From assembly GCA_965234335.1 (NCBI GenBank), contig OZ248456.1, positions 248,001-312,000 of the forward strand: DNA of 64,000 nt, read 5' to 3'. The first letter of the stretch is position 1; each line of letters starts with the position of its first letter. Below are positions 44,971 through 54,400 of the stretch, in pieces. The stretch comes from Leadbetterella lacustris (lineage in GTDB: Bacteria; Bacteroidota; Bacteroidia; Cytophagales; Spirosomataceae). A program made the position numbers and the translations under genes. The notes beneath the pieces are model-generated. The model saw nothing but the letters and a program-made list of their open reading frames with translations. It did not search any database and had not been told where the DNA came from.

Positions 44971-45963
44971 ATGAAAGTATTATTTATAGGCGGTACAGGT
45001 AACATCAGCACTCCCGTAAGCGAAATGGCCGTTGCTTGTGGAATAGACCTTTATCACCTTAATCGTGGAAACAGAACGCCGATAGAGGGAGTTAAGAACT
45101 TGGTTGCCGATATTGAAAACATACCAGAGACCGAAAAAGTATTGAAAACCCACGAGTGGGATGTGGTGGTAAACTGGATAGCCTACACGCCCGAGCAAGT
45201 ACAGCGAGATATCAATCTTTTCAAAAACAAAACTCGACAGTATGTATTCATCAGCTCGGCATCATGCTATGAAAAACCGCCGACTAATTATATCATCACC
45301 GAGTCTACACCGCTCAAAAACCCGTATTGGCAATATTCAAGAGACAAAATAGCGTGTGAAGATTTGCTTGTGAAGGTTTTCAGAGAGCAAAACTTCCCGA
45401 TGACAATCGTTCGGCCATCACATACTTACTATTCGGTTTTTCCGCTTTCGTTGGGCGGGTGGATGGAGTTCAATGCCGTAGATCGTATGCGTAAAGGCCA
45501 ACCCGTAGTGGTGCAAGGCGACGGCACCTCACTTTGGACAGTAACACACGCCCGTGATTTTGCAAAGGCATTTTTGGGTATGATGGGCAGGCCAGCTGCG
45601 ATAGGAGAGGCCTATCACATCACCTCTGATGAAGTACTGACTTGGAACCAAATATACACCCAATTGGCGGAGGCGGCAGGAGCCAAGGCCGAGATTGTGC
45701 ATGTACCTTCTAAGAAAATCATACAATACGCCAACGAAAACGGTTTTGAGTCGGAAGAGGGCGGCCTTTGGGGTGATAAATCGCACTGTGCGATTTTTGA
45801 TAACTCCAAAATCAAACGCCTCGTGCCTGACTATGTAGCTAACATTCCATATGTAGAAGGTATCAAAGAAACCATAGCTTGGTTTGAGGCGGATCCTAAA
45901 AGAATGATTATTAACCCAGTAACCAACAAGCTTTTGGACGGTTTGGTGGCGAAGTGGGGGTGA
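44971..45963 (+). CDS. NAD-dependent epimerase/dehydratase (extended SDR family)
   Basis: The 330-residue protein starts with a Rossmann fold (KVLFIGGTGNISTPVSEMAV) and has the SDR active-site elements: FISSASCYEKP (Ser at about 92), and YSRDKIACEDLL (about 129, Tyr-x-x-x-Lys in YWQYSRDKIAC). The C-terminal substrate domain is complete. It resembles isoflavone-reductase-like/NDP-sugar epimerases; substrate unknown. It starts 27 bases after the previous gene. Its last 63 bases recur in degenerate form at 46875, beyond a toxin-antitoxin cassette. Confidence 0.85.
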   Translation: MKVLFIGGTGNISTPVSEMAVACGIDLYHLNRGNRTPIEGVKNLVADIENIPETEKVLKTHEWDVVVNWIAYTPEQVQRDINLFKNKTRQYVFISSASCYEKPPTNYIITESTPLKNPYWQYSRDKIACEDLLVKVFREQNFPMTIVRPSHTYYSVFPLSLGGWMEFNAVDRMRKGQPVVVQGDGTSLWTVTHARDFAKAFLGMMGRPAAIGEAYHITSDEVLTWNQIYTQLAEAAGAKAEIVHVPSKKIIQYANENGFESEEGGLWGDKSHCAIFDNSKIKRLVPDYVANIPYVEGIKETIAWFEADPKRMIINPVTNKLLDGLVAKWG

Positions 45964-46002
45964 GGCTGTTGTTGGCATGAGCCTGTTGAAGACACTTAAA
46001 TC

Positions 46003-46031
46003 TTGAAAATCCAAAGTTTTCACTAAATTTG
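46003..46031 (+). promoter_or_regulatory. Promoter of the zeta-toxin cassette
   Basis: TTG at 46003-46005 and TAAATTTG at 46024-46031, 18 bases apart, match the Bacteroidota promoter. The start codon is 11 bases after the -7 box. Confidence 0.6.
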
Positions 46032-46042
46032 ATATTTTAAAA

Positions 46043-46252
46043 ATGAATAACATGTCGGCAAAATATAGTTTACTTTCATTGGAAGAACCAACGGATGATC
46101 AACTGCACATTATAATGGCAGATGCATTGGCTGATGTAAAACAACTAAATGAAAAAGCAAAACGTAAGAGTCAAGAGCTTTTTGACAAAGAATTAAAGAG
46201 AATTAATTTGTTGAAAAAAGATAGTATTTTTTACAAAAATGGCAGAAAGTAA
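46043..46252 (+). CDS. Putative antitoxin partner of a zeta-type toxin
   Basis: A 69-residue, helical, charged protein (MNNMSAKYSLLSLEEPTDDQ, then MADALADVKQLNEKAKRKSQ); the second ATG at 46052 is an alternative start. It overlaps the toxin gene by 14 bases, the usual arrangement of antitoxin and toxin. No antitoxin family was recognised; the assignment is by position and size. Confidence 0.55.
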   Translation: MNNMSAKYSLLSLEEPTDDQLHIIMADALADVKQLNEKAKRKSQELFDKELKRINLLKKDSIFYKNGRK

Positions 46253-46841
46253 ACCTGTTCTAATTATTATTGCCGGTCCGAATGGGTCTGGAAAGACCAC
46301 AATTACTTCAAAAATTTTGAAGCACGAATGGGTAGAGAATTGTGTTTATATAAACCCTGACCAGATTGCATTAGATAAATTTGGAGATTGGAATTCGCAA
46401 GAGGCCATATTAAGTGCCGCTAAATATGCCGAGGAGTTGAGAGAGAGCTGTATTAGAGAAAAAAAGAGTTTGATTTTTGAAACCGTTTTTTCTGCTGAAG
46501 ACAAAATTCAATACATAGAGAAGGCGATTATTGAAGGTTATTTTGTGCGTTTTTTCTTTGTTTCCACCAATCATCCATCCATAAATGCAAGTAGAATTAC
46601 TTCTAGAGTTTTACAAGGTGGGCATGATGTACCTATTACAAAAATTATCAGCAGATACTACAAGTCAATATTAAATTGTAGTTTTATTACACCTATTGTT
46701 GATAGACTATACATCTATGACAACTCCCTTGAATTTGAAGAAGCCATATTGCTTTTTAGGGCCTCAAATGGTAAAATCACTAAACAATACAGCCAAATTA
46801 ATGATTGGTCAAAACCGATTTTTGATTCTTGTACATTTTGA
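46239..46841 (+). CDS. Zeta-toxin family P-loop kinase
   Basis: The 200-residue protein opens with IIIAGPNGSGKTTITSKIL, the Walker A of zeta toxins, followed by CVYINPDQIALDKFG (substrate-binding Asp at about 44), RESCIREKKSLIFETVFSAED (about 72-92) and the lid SINASRITSRVLQGGHDVP (about 117-135, with the conserved Arg). Zeta/PezT kinases phosphorylate UDP-N-acetylglucosamine and block wall synthesis; related chromosomal proteins may act otherwise. It overlaps the small gene in front and is followed by a copy of the SDR gene end. Confidence 0.8.
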   Translation: MAESKPVLIIIAGPNGSGKTTITSKILKHEWVENCVYINPDQIALDKFGDWNSQEAILSAAKYAEELRESCIREKKSLIFETVFSAEDKIQYIEKAIIEGYFVRFFFVSTNHPSINASRITSRVLQGGHDVPITKIISRYYKSILNCSFITPIVDRLYIYDNSLEFEEAILLFRASNGKITKQYSQINDWSKPIFDSCTF

Positions 46842-46874
46842 TTCTTGATAAATACAGATTATTTTAACCATAAT

Positions 46875-46936
46875 AGAATGGTTATTGATCCCATAACCAA
46901 CTAGCTTTTGGATAGTTTGATGGCGAAGTGAGGTAG
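46875..46936 (+). repeat. Degenerate copy of the 3' end of the SDR gene
   Basis: The 62 bases read RMVIDPITN, a TAG, LLDSLMAK and a TGA, against RMIINPVTNKLLDGLVAKWG at the true end of the SDR gene (45901-45963). About four of five bases agree by eye. The two copies are direct repeats that bracket the promoter and both genes of the zeta cassette. Confidence 0.8.
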
Positions 46937-47023
46937 ATTTATCAATCCCGATGAAAATAGATGAATTAATTCTTTTGAAATCCTAAATAAGTTATTAATA
47001 TTGTACTTAAATAATAACAGTTC

Positions 47024-47275
47024 ATGGAGGTTTTAAATTATACAGAGTTTCGCTTGAATCTAAAAGGTAGTTTAGATGCAGTTACGCAAGACGCAGAAAC
47101 TATTGTTATTAATAGAGGAAAGAACGATAATGCTGTTTTGATATCATTGAAAGAATATAATTCCATGCTCGAAACCATTCATTTATCTAGCACAGAGAAG
47201 AACCTCCGACGATTGAATGGTGCCATAGAAAGAGAAAAGGCCGGAATTTTTGAAACCCACGATTTGATAGACTGA
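47024..47275 (+). CDS. yefM: Antitoxin, Phd/YefM family
   Basis: The 83-residue product begins MEVLNYTEFRLNLKGSLDAV, the DNA-binding part of Phd/YefM antitoxins, contains IVINRGKNDNAVLISLKEYNSM (about 28-49) and ends in the toxin-binding tail. It should neutralise the next protein and repress the pair. Its TGA overlaps the ATG of the toxin gene by one base. Confidence 0.88.
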   Translation: MEVLNYTEFRLNLKGSLDAVTQDAETIVINRGKNDNAVLISLKEYNSMLETIHLSSTEKNLRRLNGAIEREKAGIFETHDLID

Positions 47276-47529
47276 TGGATTTATCTTGGGACATATCTGC
47301 ATGGGAAGATTATGTATATTGGACCAAAATCGACAAGAATGTACAAAAAAGAATCAACGAACTTATTCGAGGAACCTTAAGAACGCCTTTTGAAGGAAAA
47401 GGGAAACCCGAACCCTTGAAAGGTAATTTTAGCGGCTATTGGTCAAGAAGAATTACTGATGAACACCGTTTGGTTTACAAAGTTTTAGACCAAAGAATAC
47501 ATATTCTTCAGTGTAGGTTTCATTATTAG
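47275..47529 (+). CDS. yoeB: Toxin, Txe/YoeB family
   Basis: The 84-residue product is a complete YoeB-like RNase: W-x-x-Y-x-x-W start (WDISAWEDYVYWTKIDKNVQ), IRGTLRTPFEGKGKPEPLKG (about 39-58, catalytic Glu region), and SRRITDEHRLVYKVLDQRIH with the catalytic Arg and His (about 61-80), ending CRFHY. By family it cuts mRNA in the ribosomal A site. It forms an operon with the antitoxin gene. Confidence 0.92.
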   Translation: MDLSWDISAWEDYVYWTKIDKNVQKRINELIRGTLRTPFEGKGKPEPLKGNFSGYWSRRITDEHRLVYKVLDQRIHILQCRFHY

Positions 47530-47555
47530 CAGCACATATATCAACAGACTTCAAA

Positions 47556-47575
47556 TCCGACCTGCGGGTCTGACC
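47556..47575. repeat. REP-like palindrome, copy 2
   Basis: TCCGACCTGCGGGTCTGACC followed by GTCTTG. Nearly the same as the element at 47651 and as that at 17773. Confidence 0.7.
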
Positions 47576-47650
47576 GTCTTGTTTTAATTTTCGTGACTTT
47601 CTGTTTCAAGATAAATGAATAGCGTTTATCTAAAAACAAAACTCATCTTA

Positions 47651-47672
47651 GGTCCGACCTATCGGTCTGACC
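47651..47672. repeat. REP-like palindrome, copy 3
   Basis: GGTCCGACC-TATC-GGTCTGACC-type hairpin with one mismatch, followed by GTCTTG as in copy 2. It lies beyond the metallophosphoesterase stop and may help end its transcript. Confidence 0.7.
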
Positions 47673-47689
47673 GTCTTGTGGGAAATATC

Positions 47690-48502
47690 CTATATCTTTT
47701 CCTCCAATATCCTAACCGTAGGATTCATCATGTAGGTGAGGATAGAATTGTCTTTCATAACTTCTACCACACGGAAACCTCGGTATTCGGTGCCCCAATT
47801 GCCGCCAAAGTGGGCGTCGAAAAGATAGGGGATGCCGTTGTGCATTTTTAGGCCATCAAGTGAATGGATATGTCCATGAAAAATCGCTTTGATGTTTTTG
47901 TATTCAGCGAAAAGTTTTATCAGATTGGGGCTATCGATGCAATGTTCCACCCAAGGAATCTGCGGTATATGCAGAAAAATGAAGGTGTTTTTTTGTGCCT
48001 TGGCTTTTTCGAGTTCGCTTCGCATCCAGTTGAGGTCGGGCATCAGGTATTCGCCTTTGATGTTGGAGGTGTTGCCCAGTATTACTGCATGATTTTTTGT
48101 AGTAAAACTATGGTTTACAGGCATTTTCCACACTTCTTCCCAGCTGCTGTCTGCCACTCTGTCGTGGTTGCCGCGGGTTACGTAATAGGGCGTTTTGAGC
48201 TGGTCGAGCTTTTGTTTTACGTGCGGTAAAAGACTGGGGTCGTCGTGAAAAAGGTCACCGTTGATGACACAAAAATCTACTTTTTCTTTTTGAGCAAACT
48301 TATTTACGTGGCTTATCAGTGTATCGTGCATGGCATCAAACTCGGTTTTGGGCTGACCATAATGACCATCAGACGCCACGATGAAGCGGAGCTTTACCTT
48401 ACTTCTGGAAGCCACAAAACTGTCGGCCGAAAAAGCCTCACCAGATAAAAATACGGCACTCGAAAGCCCCAAAGTTTTTAGAAAATCTCTTCTGTTTTTC
48501 AT
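47690..48502 (-). CDS. Exported calcineurin-like metallophosphoesterase
   Basis: The 270-residue protein begins with a twin-arginine-like leader (MKNRRDFLKTLGLSSAVFLS). Metal-binding motifs follow in the family order: IVASDGHYG (D-x-H, about 40-48), VINGDLFHDDP (GD, about 79), VTRGNHDRVAD (GNHD, about 109), FLHIPQ (about 178) and FHGHIHSLDG (GHxH, about 217). It should hydrolyse a phosphoester in the periplasm after folding in the cytoplasm; substrate unknown. Confidence 0.88.
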   Translation of the reverse strand: MKNRRDFLKTLGLSSAVFLSGEAFSADSFVASRSKVKLRFIVASDGHYGQPKTEFDAMHDTLISHVNKFAQKEKVDFCVINGDLFHDDPSLLPHVKQKLDQLKTPYYVTRGNHDRVADSSWEEVWKMPVNHSFTTKNHAVILGNTSNIKGEYLMPDLNWMRSELEKAKAQKNTFIFLHIPQIPWVEHCIDSPNLIKLFAEYKNIKAIFHGHIHSLDGLKMHNGIPYLFDAHFGGNWGTEYRGFRVVEVMKDNSILTYMMNPTVRILEEKI

Positions 48503-48512
48503 TTTTTGTTAT

Positions 48513-48955
48513 TTTGACACGGAGTTACTCAGAGTTTATTTTTTTTATGCTTTGCGTATTTGAGTTTCACGGAGTTTTTCGCTTTGCTCGCTGTTTTATT
48601 TCGACACAGAGTTACACGGTGTTTTTTTTATTCACTTTGCGTATTTGAGTTTCACTTTGCTCAATTTCTTTGCGTCTTTCCGCCATTGCGGTTTAAAACT
48701 ATGTTCTCTCTGCTTTTATGTGTTTAATTTTTTGACACAGCGTTTCACGGTGTTTTTTTTATTCACTTTGCGTATTTGAGTTTCACTTTGCTCAATTTCT
48801 TTGCGTCTTTCCGCCATTGTGGTTTAAAACTATGTTCTCTCTGCTTTTATGTGTTTAATTTTTTGACACAGGGTTTCACGGTGTTTTTTTATTCGCTTTT
48901 CGTATTTGAGTGTCACGGAGTTTTTCGCTCTGCTCATTTTGTGTTAGATATTAAA
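48513..48955. repeat. Tandem 131-bp repeats of the CACGGTGTTTTT..CCGCCATTG kind
   Basis: CACGGTG marks at 48615, 48746 and 48877 are exactly 131 bases apart. Two full units (about 48603-48733 and 48734-48864) are almost identical and contain TTTCTTTGCGTCTTTCCGCC and TATGTTCTCTCTGC; the flanks hold diverged partial units (GACACGGAGTT, TTTTTCGCTTTGCTC). Together with the gap ends they explain the whole stretch between the phosphoesterase and the next gene. No gene here. Confidence 0.8.
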
Positions 48956-48984
48956 CTTTTTTCTCTATAAATGTTAAAATTGGG

Positions 48985-49446
48985 TCAATAAAAGAGCCCC
49001 CAATCGTCAGGAATATCATTGGTCTTATCGAAACTATTTACCCATTCCACAAAAATAACCCTAAAATCCTCCATTTCTTCTCTTAACAAATCCAGGTGTT
49101 CTTTGTACCCGAGTTTCATCATTTTTAAGCTTGATGTAGCAGTGATGATACTACGGGCGTGAACTTTAATAATCACGGCATTTTCCATGCGTAAGGTATA
49201 CAAATCGCCGGCTTCTGCACCTCTTATTTTGGCGTTGATAATGGTGATATTCTCAAAAAGGGTCTCTCGATGACGAAGTATATCTTTCTCCTCGTCAATG
49301 GTGGCTATTAGGCTATTGATGGTTTTAAACAAATCCTCACCTTTCTTGGTAATTGGTAAGTTTTCTACCCTCTTGCGTTCTTCTTGCCTTTTTCTTTCAA
49401 ACTCTTCGTCACTTTCGAAGGCGTCGTCATTATCGTCAAAATCCAT
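48985..49446 (-). CDS. Conserved hypothetical protein
   Basis: A soluble 153-residue, acidic protein that begins with an Asp/Glu-rich segment (MDFDDNDDAFESDEEFERKR) and then folds as helices (KGEDLFKTINSLIATIDEEK, YKEHLDLLREEMEDFR), closing on FVEWVNSFDKTNDIPDDWG. No family was recognised. It starts 26 bases after the ThuA gene stop region on the same strand. Confidence 0.65.
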   Translation of the reverse strand: MDFDDNDDAFESDEEFERKRQEERKRVENLPITKKGEDLFKTINSLIATIDEEKDILRHRETLFENITIINAKIRGAEAGDLYTLRMENAVIIKVHARSIITATSSLKMMKLGYKEHLDLLREEMEDFRVIFVEWVNSFDKTNDIPDDWGLFY

Positions 49447-49472
49447 TCACTCAGATAATTTGAATTAAAAAC

Positions 49473-50447
49473 TCACTTCACAAACGCCCGCGAACTTGTC
49501 TTATCCGCAGCCGGAAAATCGGCTGGAATCGGAATGCTCACTTTTCCTGTAGCTGCCCATTGTGAGCCACGGAGTAGGGTAGTGATAAATCCAACGCACT
49601 CCACCGAATAGTCAATATGGCCCATAGGCGTATGGAAAATCCGACCTTTGCCGTAGTCTATGGTCATGAGCATGGGTTCGTGGCGTGCGGTTCCTTTGTT
49701 TTCTTTTGAAGAATATGCAGTGGCTAAAACCTTCATGTTTTCTGCTGGGCCACGCAGACGATCGTACAATTCGTCTTTGGTGTGAAGCCATTTCATAGGC
49801 ATTCCTTTGGTTATCGGATGCTCGGTGTCTCTGACTTCTATGGTGTATTCGTGTTGAGGGCCGTGTGAGCCAGCTTTTCCCGGCGAGTTGTCTCTAACCA
49901 ATTTCCCGGCATCGTTAAAATATACATACGGGCCGTCTTTTTCGGTGCGGTCACCCCAGCCACCGAGGCCAATCATTTGATTATAAGCTGGCCAAGTCGG
50001 AAACGAGTTGTCGGCTGCGTGAATGATGACCACTCCACCACCTTTTTTTACAAAACTGTCAAAGGCTTGGTTGGTGACATCAGGCCAAGGGGCGGCGTTC
50101 CAGCCAAAGTTGACGATTACCAAGTCGTATTTTTTAAAATCTGGTGAGAAATTTGGGTCGGCCTTTGGCTTTTTTTCGGCTGTTGTTTGGGGCAAGCCCG
50201 CTATTGTGAAATCACTTATTTGGCCTTCGGCTTCTCCCCAAGTGTAGGCACTTCGTTGTACATCTACCTTGAAAAGCCCAGTTTCCTCCAAGTATTTCTT
50301 CATCATGTAGGTGATTTTTGGCCAATGGCTATGGTTATTTTGGCCGTCTACGATGAGCGTTTTTATGGGTTTTTTCTTTGATTGGGCCGTGGAGGTGTTG
50401 ACCATAAAGAATGCCAAAGCAAATAAAAATAGGTATTTGATTTTCAT
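49473..50447 (-). CDS. ThuA domain secreted protein
   Basis: The 324-residue protein has a signal peptide (MKIKYLFLFALAFFMVNTSTAQ) and a ThuA (class I glutamine amidotransferase-like) domain: TLIVDGQNNHSHWPKITYMM (about 30-50), YDLVIVNFGWNAAPWPDV (about 108-125), FVKKGGGVVIIHAADNSFPTW (about 132-152), EYTIEVRDTEHPITKGMP and FHTPMGHIDYS near the end. ThuA proteins are linked to trehalose or other sugar use; the exported form's reaction is unknown. Single gene with the hypothetical gene downstream. Confidence 0.9.
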   Translation of the reverse strand: MKIKYLFLFALAFFMVNTSTAQSKKKPIKTLIVDGQNNHSHWPKITYMMKKYLEETGLFKVDVQRSAYTWGEAEGQISDFTIAGLPQTTAEKKPKADPNFSPDFKKYDLVIVNFGWNAAPWPDVTNQAFDSFVKKGGGVVIIHAADNSFPTWPAYNQMIGLGGWGDRTEKDGPYVYFNDAGKLVRDNSPGKAGSHGPQHEYTIEVRDTEHPITKGMPMKWLHTKDELYDRLRGPAENMKVLATAYSSKENKGTARHEPMLMTIDYGKGRIFHTPMGHIDYSVECVGFITTLLRGSQWAATGKVSIPIPADFPAADKTSSRAFVK

Positions 50448-50615
50448 TGAAACAGGGGGTTGAATTGGGTATAAAGATATAAAACAAAAATTTAAATCGA
50501 ATGGAGTATTTCTATCAAAAGTGATAAGTTTTGTGTTTTCTAAATAAATAACACCAAAAAACTATTGCTCAGAATTACTGTGGAATAAAAACAAGGCGAT
50601 TTCTAATAAAAATAA

Positions 50616-51103
50616 TTGAAATTGAAGAAGCTGTTAATGTTACTTTTTTTGTCCACCAATTGCTTTTCACAACATTTCCTAAAAGACATTAAGAAAGAAA
50701 TTGATGCTTGGCGACAGAAAGAATGGAATTCTGAAAATATTTACTAAGTATCAAGGATGGGGCATGGTTCAGCAGAATTTGCAATACCAGTTTTTGGCAG
50801 CAAAGTGCTAGATAGAACTAAATATGAAATGGGAGTTGAGCGATATTTTAGTGCTTTGCCATACTATAAATCAGTAAAGGGAACAGCCAATTCTAACTCT
50901 GGCCGGCAGATTTATTAGTGATACGATGCTATTGGGCACTGAATTTTATAAAAACGGACCTGGTAAAAATGATTTTACGTGTTTCGGGTTCAAAAACATT
51001 AGACCGAAATGGTTTTAATGTCGAAAATGGGGTAGAACCTGATGTCAAAATAGACATGTCGAATGCGGATATGGACAAGACAGCATACTTGAAGAAGGGT
51101 TGA
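50616..51103 (+). pseudogene. Remnant of a secreted protein, perhaps S41 peptidase-like
   Basis: TTG 50616 starts a signal-peptide-like frame (LKKLLMLLFLSTNCFSQ, then HFLKDIKKEIDAW) that stops at 50747. Fragments in other frames follow: GHGSAEFAIPVFGSKVLDR near 50760, GRFISDTMLLGTEFYKNGPG near 50900, and LDRNGFNVENGVEPDVKIDM at 51000-51060. The last piece has the NGFxVENxGVxPDVxI wording found at the end of S41 peptidases. At least three frame changes separate the pieces. The 370 bases after it show no gene. Confidence 0.4.
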
Positions 51104-51476
51104 GGTTGATACGGCAAAATTGAGTAGAGGTTTTTGATTTGAAATAATGGATTTGCAAGTATTTTTTTTGCTTGAAGTTAAAAGCCGAGGAAATAATGAG
51201 TAATAGAAATTATAGAAAATAACGATTAGCCTTGGTATCGTGATTCGCCGGAATATATACTTAAAACACTTTCAATAAAACTAACTTATATGCGGGGTAA
51301 AAGCCAAGTTTTGGTATTGTCCGAGCTGATATTATATGGGCAATGTAATTACTGAACTGACAAAAAAACGGTAATTTTTGCAAATGTTCTTTAACGGCTC
51401 AGACAGCTGTTTGAATTCTGAAAAATGGTCCAGAGTTTCGCTTTATGTAATTAAATTTGTTTTTAAGCGAGATAAT

Positions 51477-54400
51477 TTACTCTAAAAGCCAAGCTACATC
51501 GTCTTTGGTAAGTTTTTTGATAAATGATGCTTCTTCAGAGACTATTTCTTTGGCTAATTTTTTCTTCTTTTGTTGCAACTGATGAATCTTTTCCTCGATG
51601 GTGTCTTTACAGATTAGTTTATAGGCAAAGATTTTGTTTTTTTGCCCAATCCTATGTGTTCTATCTATTGCTTGGTCTTCTACGGCGGGATTCCACCACG
51701 GATCTACGATATAGACATAGTCTGCAGCGGTAAGATTCAATCCAACTCCTCCTGCTTTTAGGCTTATTAGGAAAACCTTTATATCTGCATCGTTTTGAAA
51801 ACTATCTACAAGGCCTTGGCGATCTTTGGCGGGAGTACCACCATCTAGATACAAATGTTTTATACCTTTTGCCTCGAGCTGAACCCTTAGGAGGTCGAGC
51901 ATTCCCAAAAACTGTGAGAATATCAATACCTTATGCTGCCCAGCGTTTTCGTCCATTTCTCTTACGAGCTCATTGAGCTTTACACTTTCAGATTTGAAGT
52001 GCCTTGTGTCGCCATCTTTTATCAGTGAAGGACAATCGCAAACCATTCGGAGGCGATTTAACCCCTCTAAGATTAAGAAAGCCGATTTTTGAACACCGTC
52101 TTCGGCGATTTTTCCCATTATTCGGTCACGATAGTCAGTTTTTATGCTATCATAAACTTTCCTTTGGTACTTGTCCATTTCGCAATAAATAATACTCTCG
52201 GTTTTGTCGGGCAAGTCTTTTGCTACTTGTTCTTTGGTTCGCCTCAACATAAACGGATAAATCATTTTGCGGAGCTGTTGGCTTTTGTCAGAGTCAGCAT
52301 ATTTGTCAATAGGTGTGGAGAATTCTTCCTTGAAAAACTCTTGGTTACCTAAAAGCCCAGGATTGATAAAATTGAACTGCGAGAACAAGTCGAAGGTGTT
52401 GTTTTGCAATGGCGTACCACTGAGAATGTATCTGTTGGCTGTATTAATTTCTGTTACAGCTTTTGTGATATGTGCCTTCGGGTTTTTAATAGCCTGACTT
52501 TCATCCAGTATGCATATTTCAAAATTGAGGTTATTTAGCTTTTCTAAATCATTCCGAAACGTTCCATAAGAAGTTATCAATAAGTCAAAATTTTCGGATT
52601 CTGGAAATTCCCTTGCCAATCCATGATAAGTATGAACTCTGAGGTCTGGTGTAAATTTTTGTGCTTCTGAAGCCCAATTATAAATGAGTGAAGTTGGACA
52701 CACAATGAGCGATTTGGATTCTGGTTTCTGATTGTGCACATGCCTTATAAAACACAGCGATTGAAGGGTTTTTCCTAGACCCATGTCGTCTGCCAGGCAG
52801 CCACCCCAACCTATTTTGTAAAGTTTATTAAACCACTGAAAGCCAGCTAATTGATAAGGTCTTAGTGTTGCTTTTATGTTTTTGGGCAATGCCACATCTT
52901 GGGTGTTGTCTATTTCTAAAAGATTTCGTTTTTTTTCGGCTAATTCTTCTCTTATTTTTTCGTCTTTTAGAAACTCATCTGCGGCATCGAGAAGTCCAAA
53001 GTGAAGTTTAGAAACTTTCACTTTTTCTTTTTCAATATTACTTATCTTTAGAATTGTCGAAAACTTCTTTATCCATTCTTCGGGCAGTAGTCCAAGGCTG
53101 CCATCAGAGAGTGTGATAAAATCTTGCTTATTGACAATGGCACTTTTTAGTAATTTTAAAGGCACTATTTCGTCACCATAGCTGAGTTCTATTTGGAGGT
53201 CAAACCAGTCTATTCCGCTACTTCCACTGATGTTTATTTTGGGTCTGTTACTGTTAAACCGTAGCTTTTTTAGTTCTTTTTGCCCAAATACCGTCACTCC
53301 ATTTTCATCGAGATCTTTATAAAATTGCAAAAACCAGTGATTTTGTATGACTTTTTGAATGGGTAAATAGAAATAACTATTTTCTGTTTGTTCCTCAAAG
53401 TCGGGGTGGAGTTTTTTTATAAAACTTTCAAGGTCTTTTTCTAGTTCAAAATCACGATCAATCAGAGTAGTTTTTCCTTCAATCAGAGTATATGAATCGT
53501 CGTCGTAAATACCTATTTGATTGTCGTCGTATATCATAAATGGCTCTATGATTAAAAAATTGGGTTCCAATTCTTTCAGCCTAACTGCCTTTTGTACGGT
53601 GGTAGATTTATGCGTTTCCGGAATTAAATCTTCGGGAATATCTATCGAAAACTGATTTCGGATTGGAAAAATAAAATTCTTCAGGAACTCGTCGATTTTA
53701 GAATTTACTATTTTTATTTCATAATTTATTCCAAAAATATCAAGCAGTACTTTGTGTTTAAAATCGTCAATTAGAAAAGCTTCACCATTTTTTATGAATA
53801 TTAAATGCTTTATGGTTAAATACTCCTCCAAATTTTCATATTCGTCATCTGCCAATAATTGAGCTTTAACTGTAAGGTAGTGGCTTTGTTTCTCTAGTTT
53901 TATGTGAACATTTACTGTTTTTGGGCTGAAGGTCAATTTTATCAGATCATTTGGATTAATTTTCCCACCTTCGCTTACGAATAGATAACTTTTGTCGTGG
54001 TTGGCTAACCAGCCCCAATTGTTTTTTGCTGAGTCTAATAGGTGCTGATCTACTATTGTCCACTTTTGTTCAGACATTTCATAAGCGAGTTCGTGTTCCT
54101 CGTTTCTATACCAAGTAGATAAAAGACCTCTGTTTCTAAGGCATTCTATTTTTCCAAACCTGCTCCAGTCAAACAACAAGTCAGATTCTTGAGGGGCAAT
54201 TTTTAATAAATCAAACTTAGATTTGAAATTTATTTTGGCTTTTATCTTGGTGGGATTTTGTGGCTGTCCTGTGATTGGGTGAAGGTCGATATTAAACGTC
54301 TTTTCTTTACTGTTTAATCTAAAAAGCAGGATGTGACCGTCTGGTTTTTCGGTTAAAATAGAAGTAAAATCTGGTTTAGCATTGATTTTTAGCGTACTAA

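Noticed and set aside
45529..46053. 174-codon minus-strand ORF
   Set aside because: Antisense to the SDR gene, which has clear domain motifs; no family resemblance.
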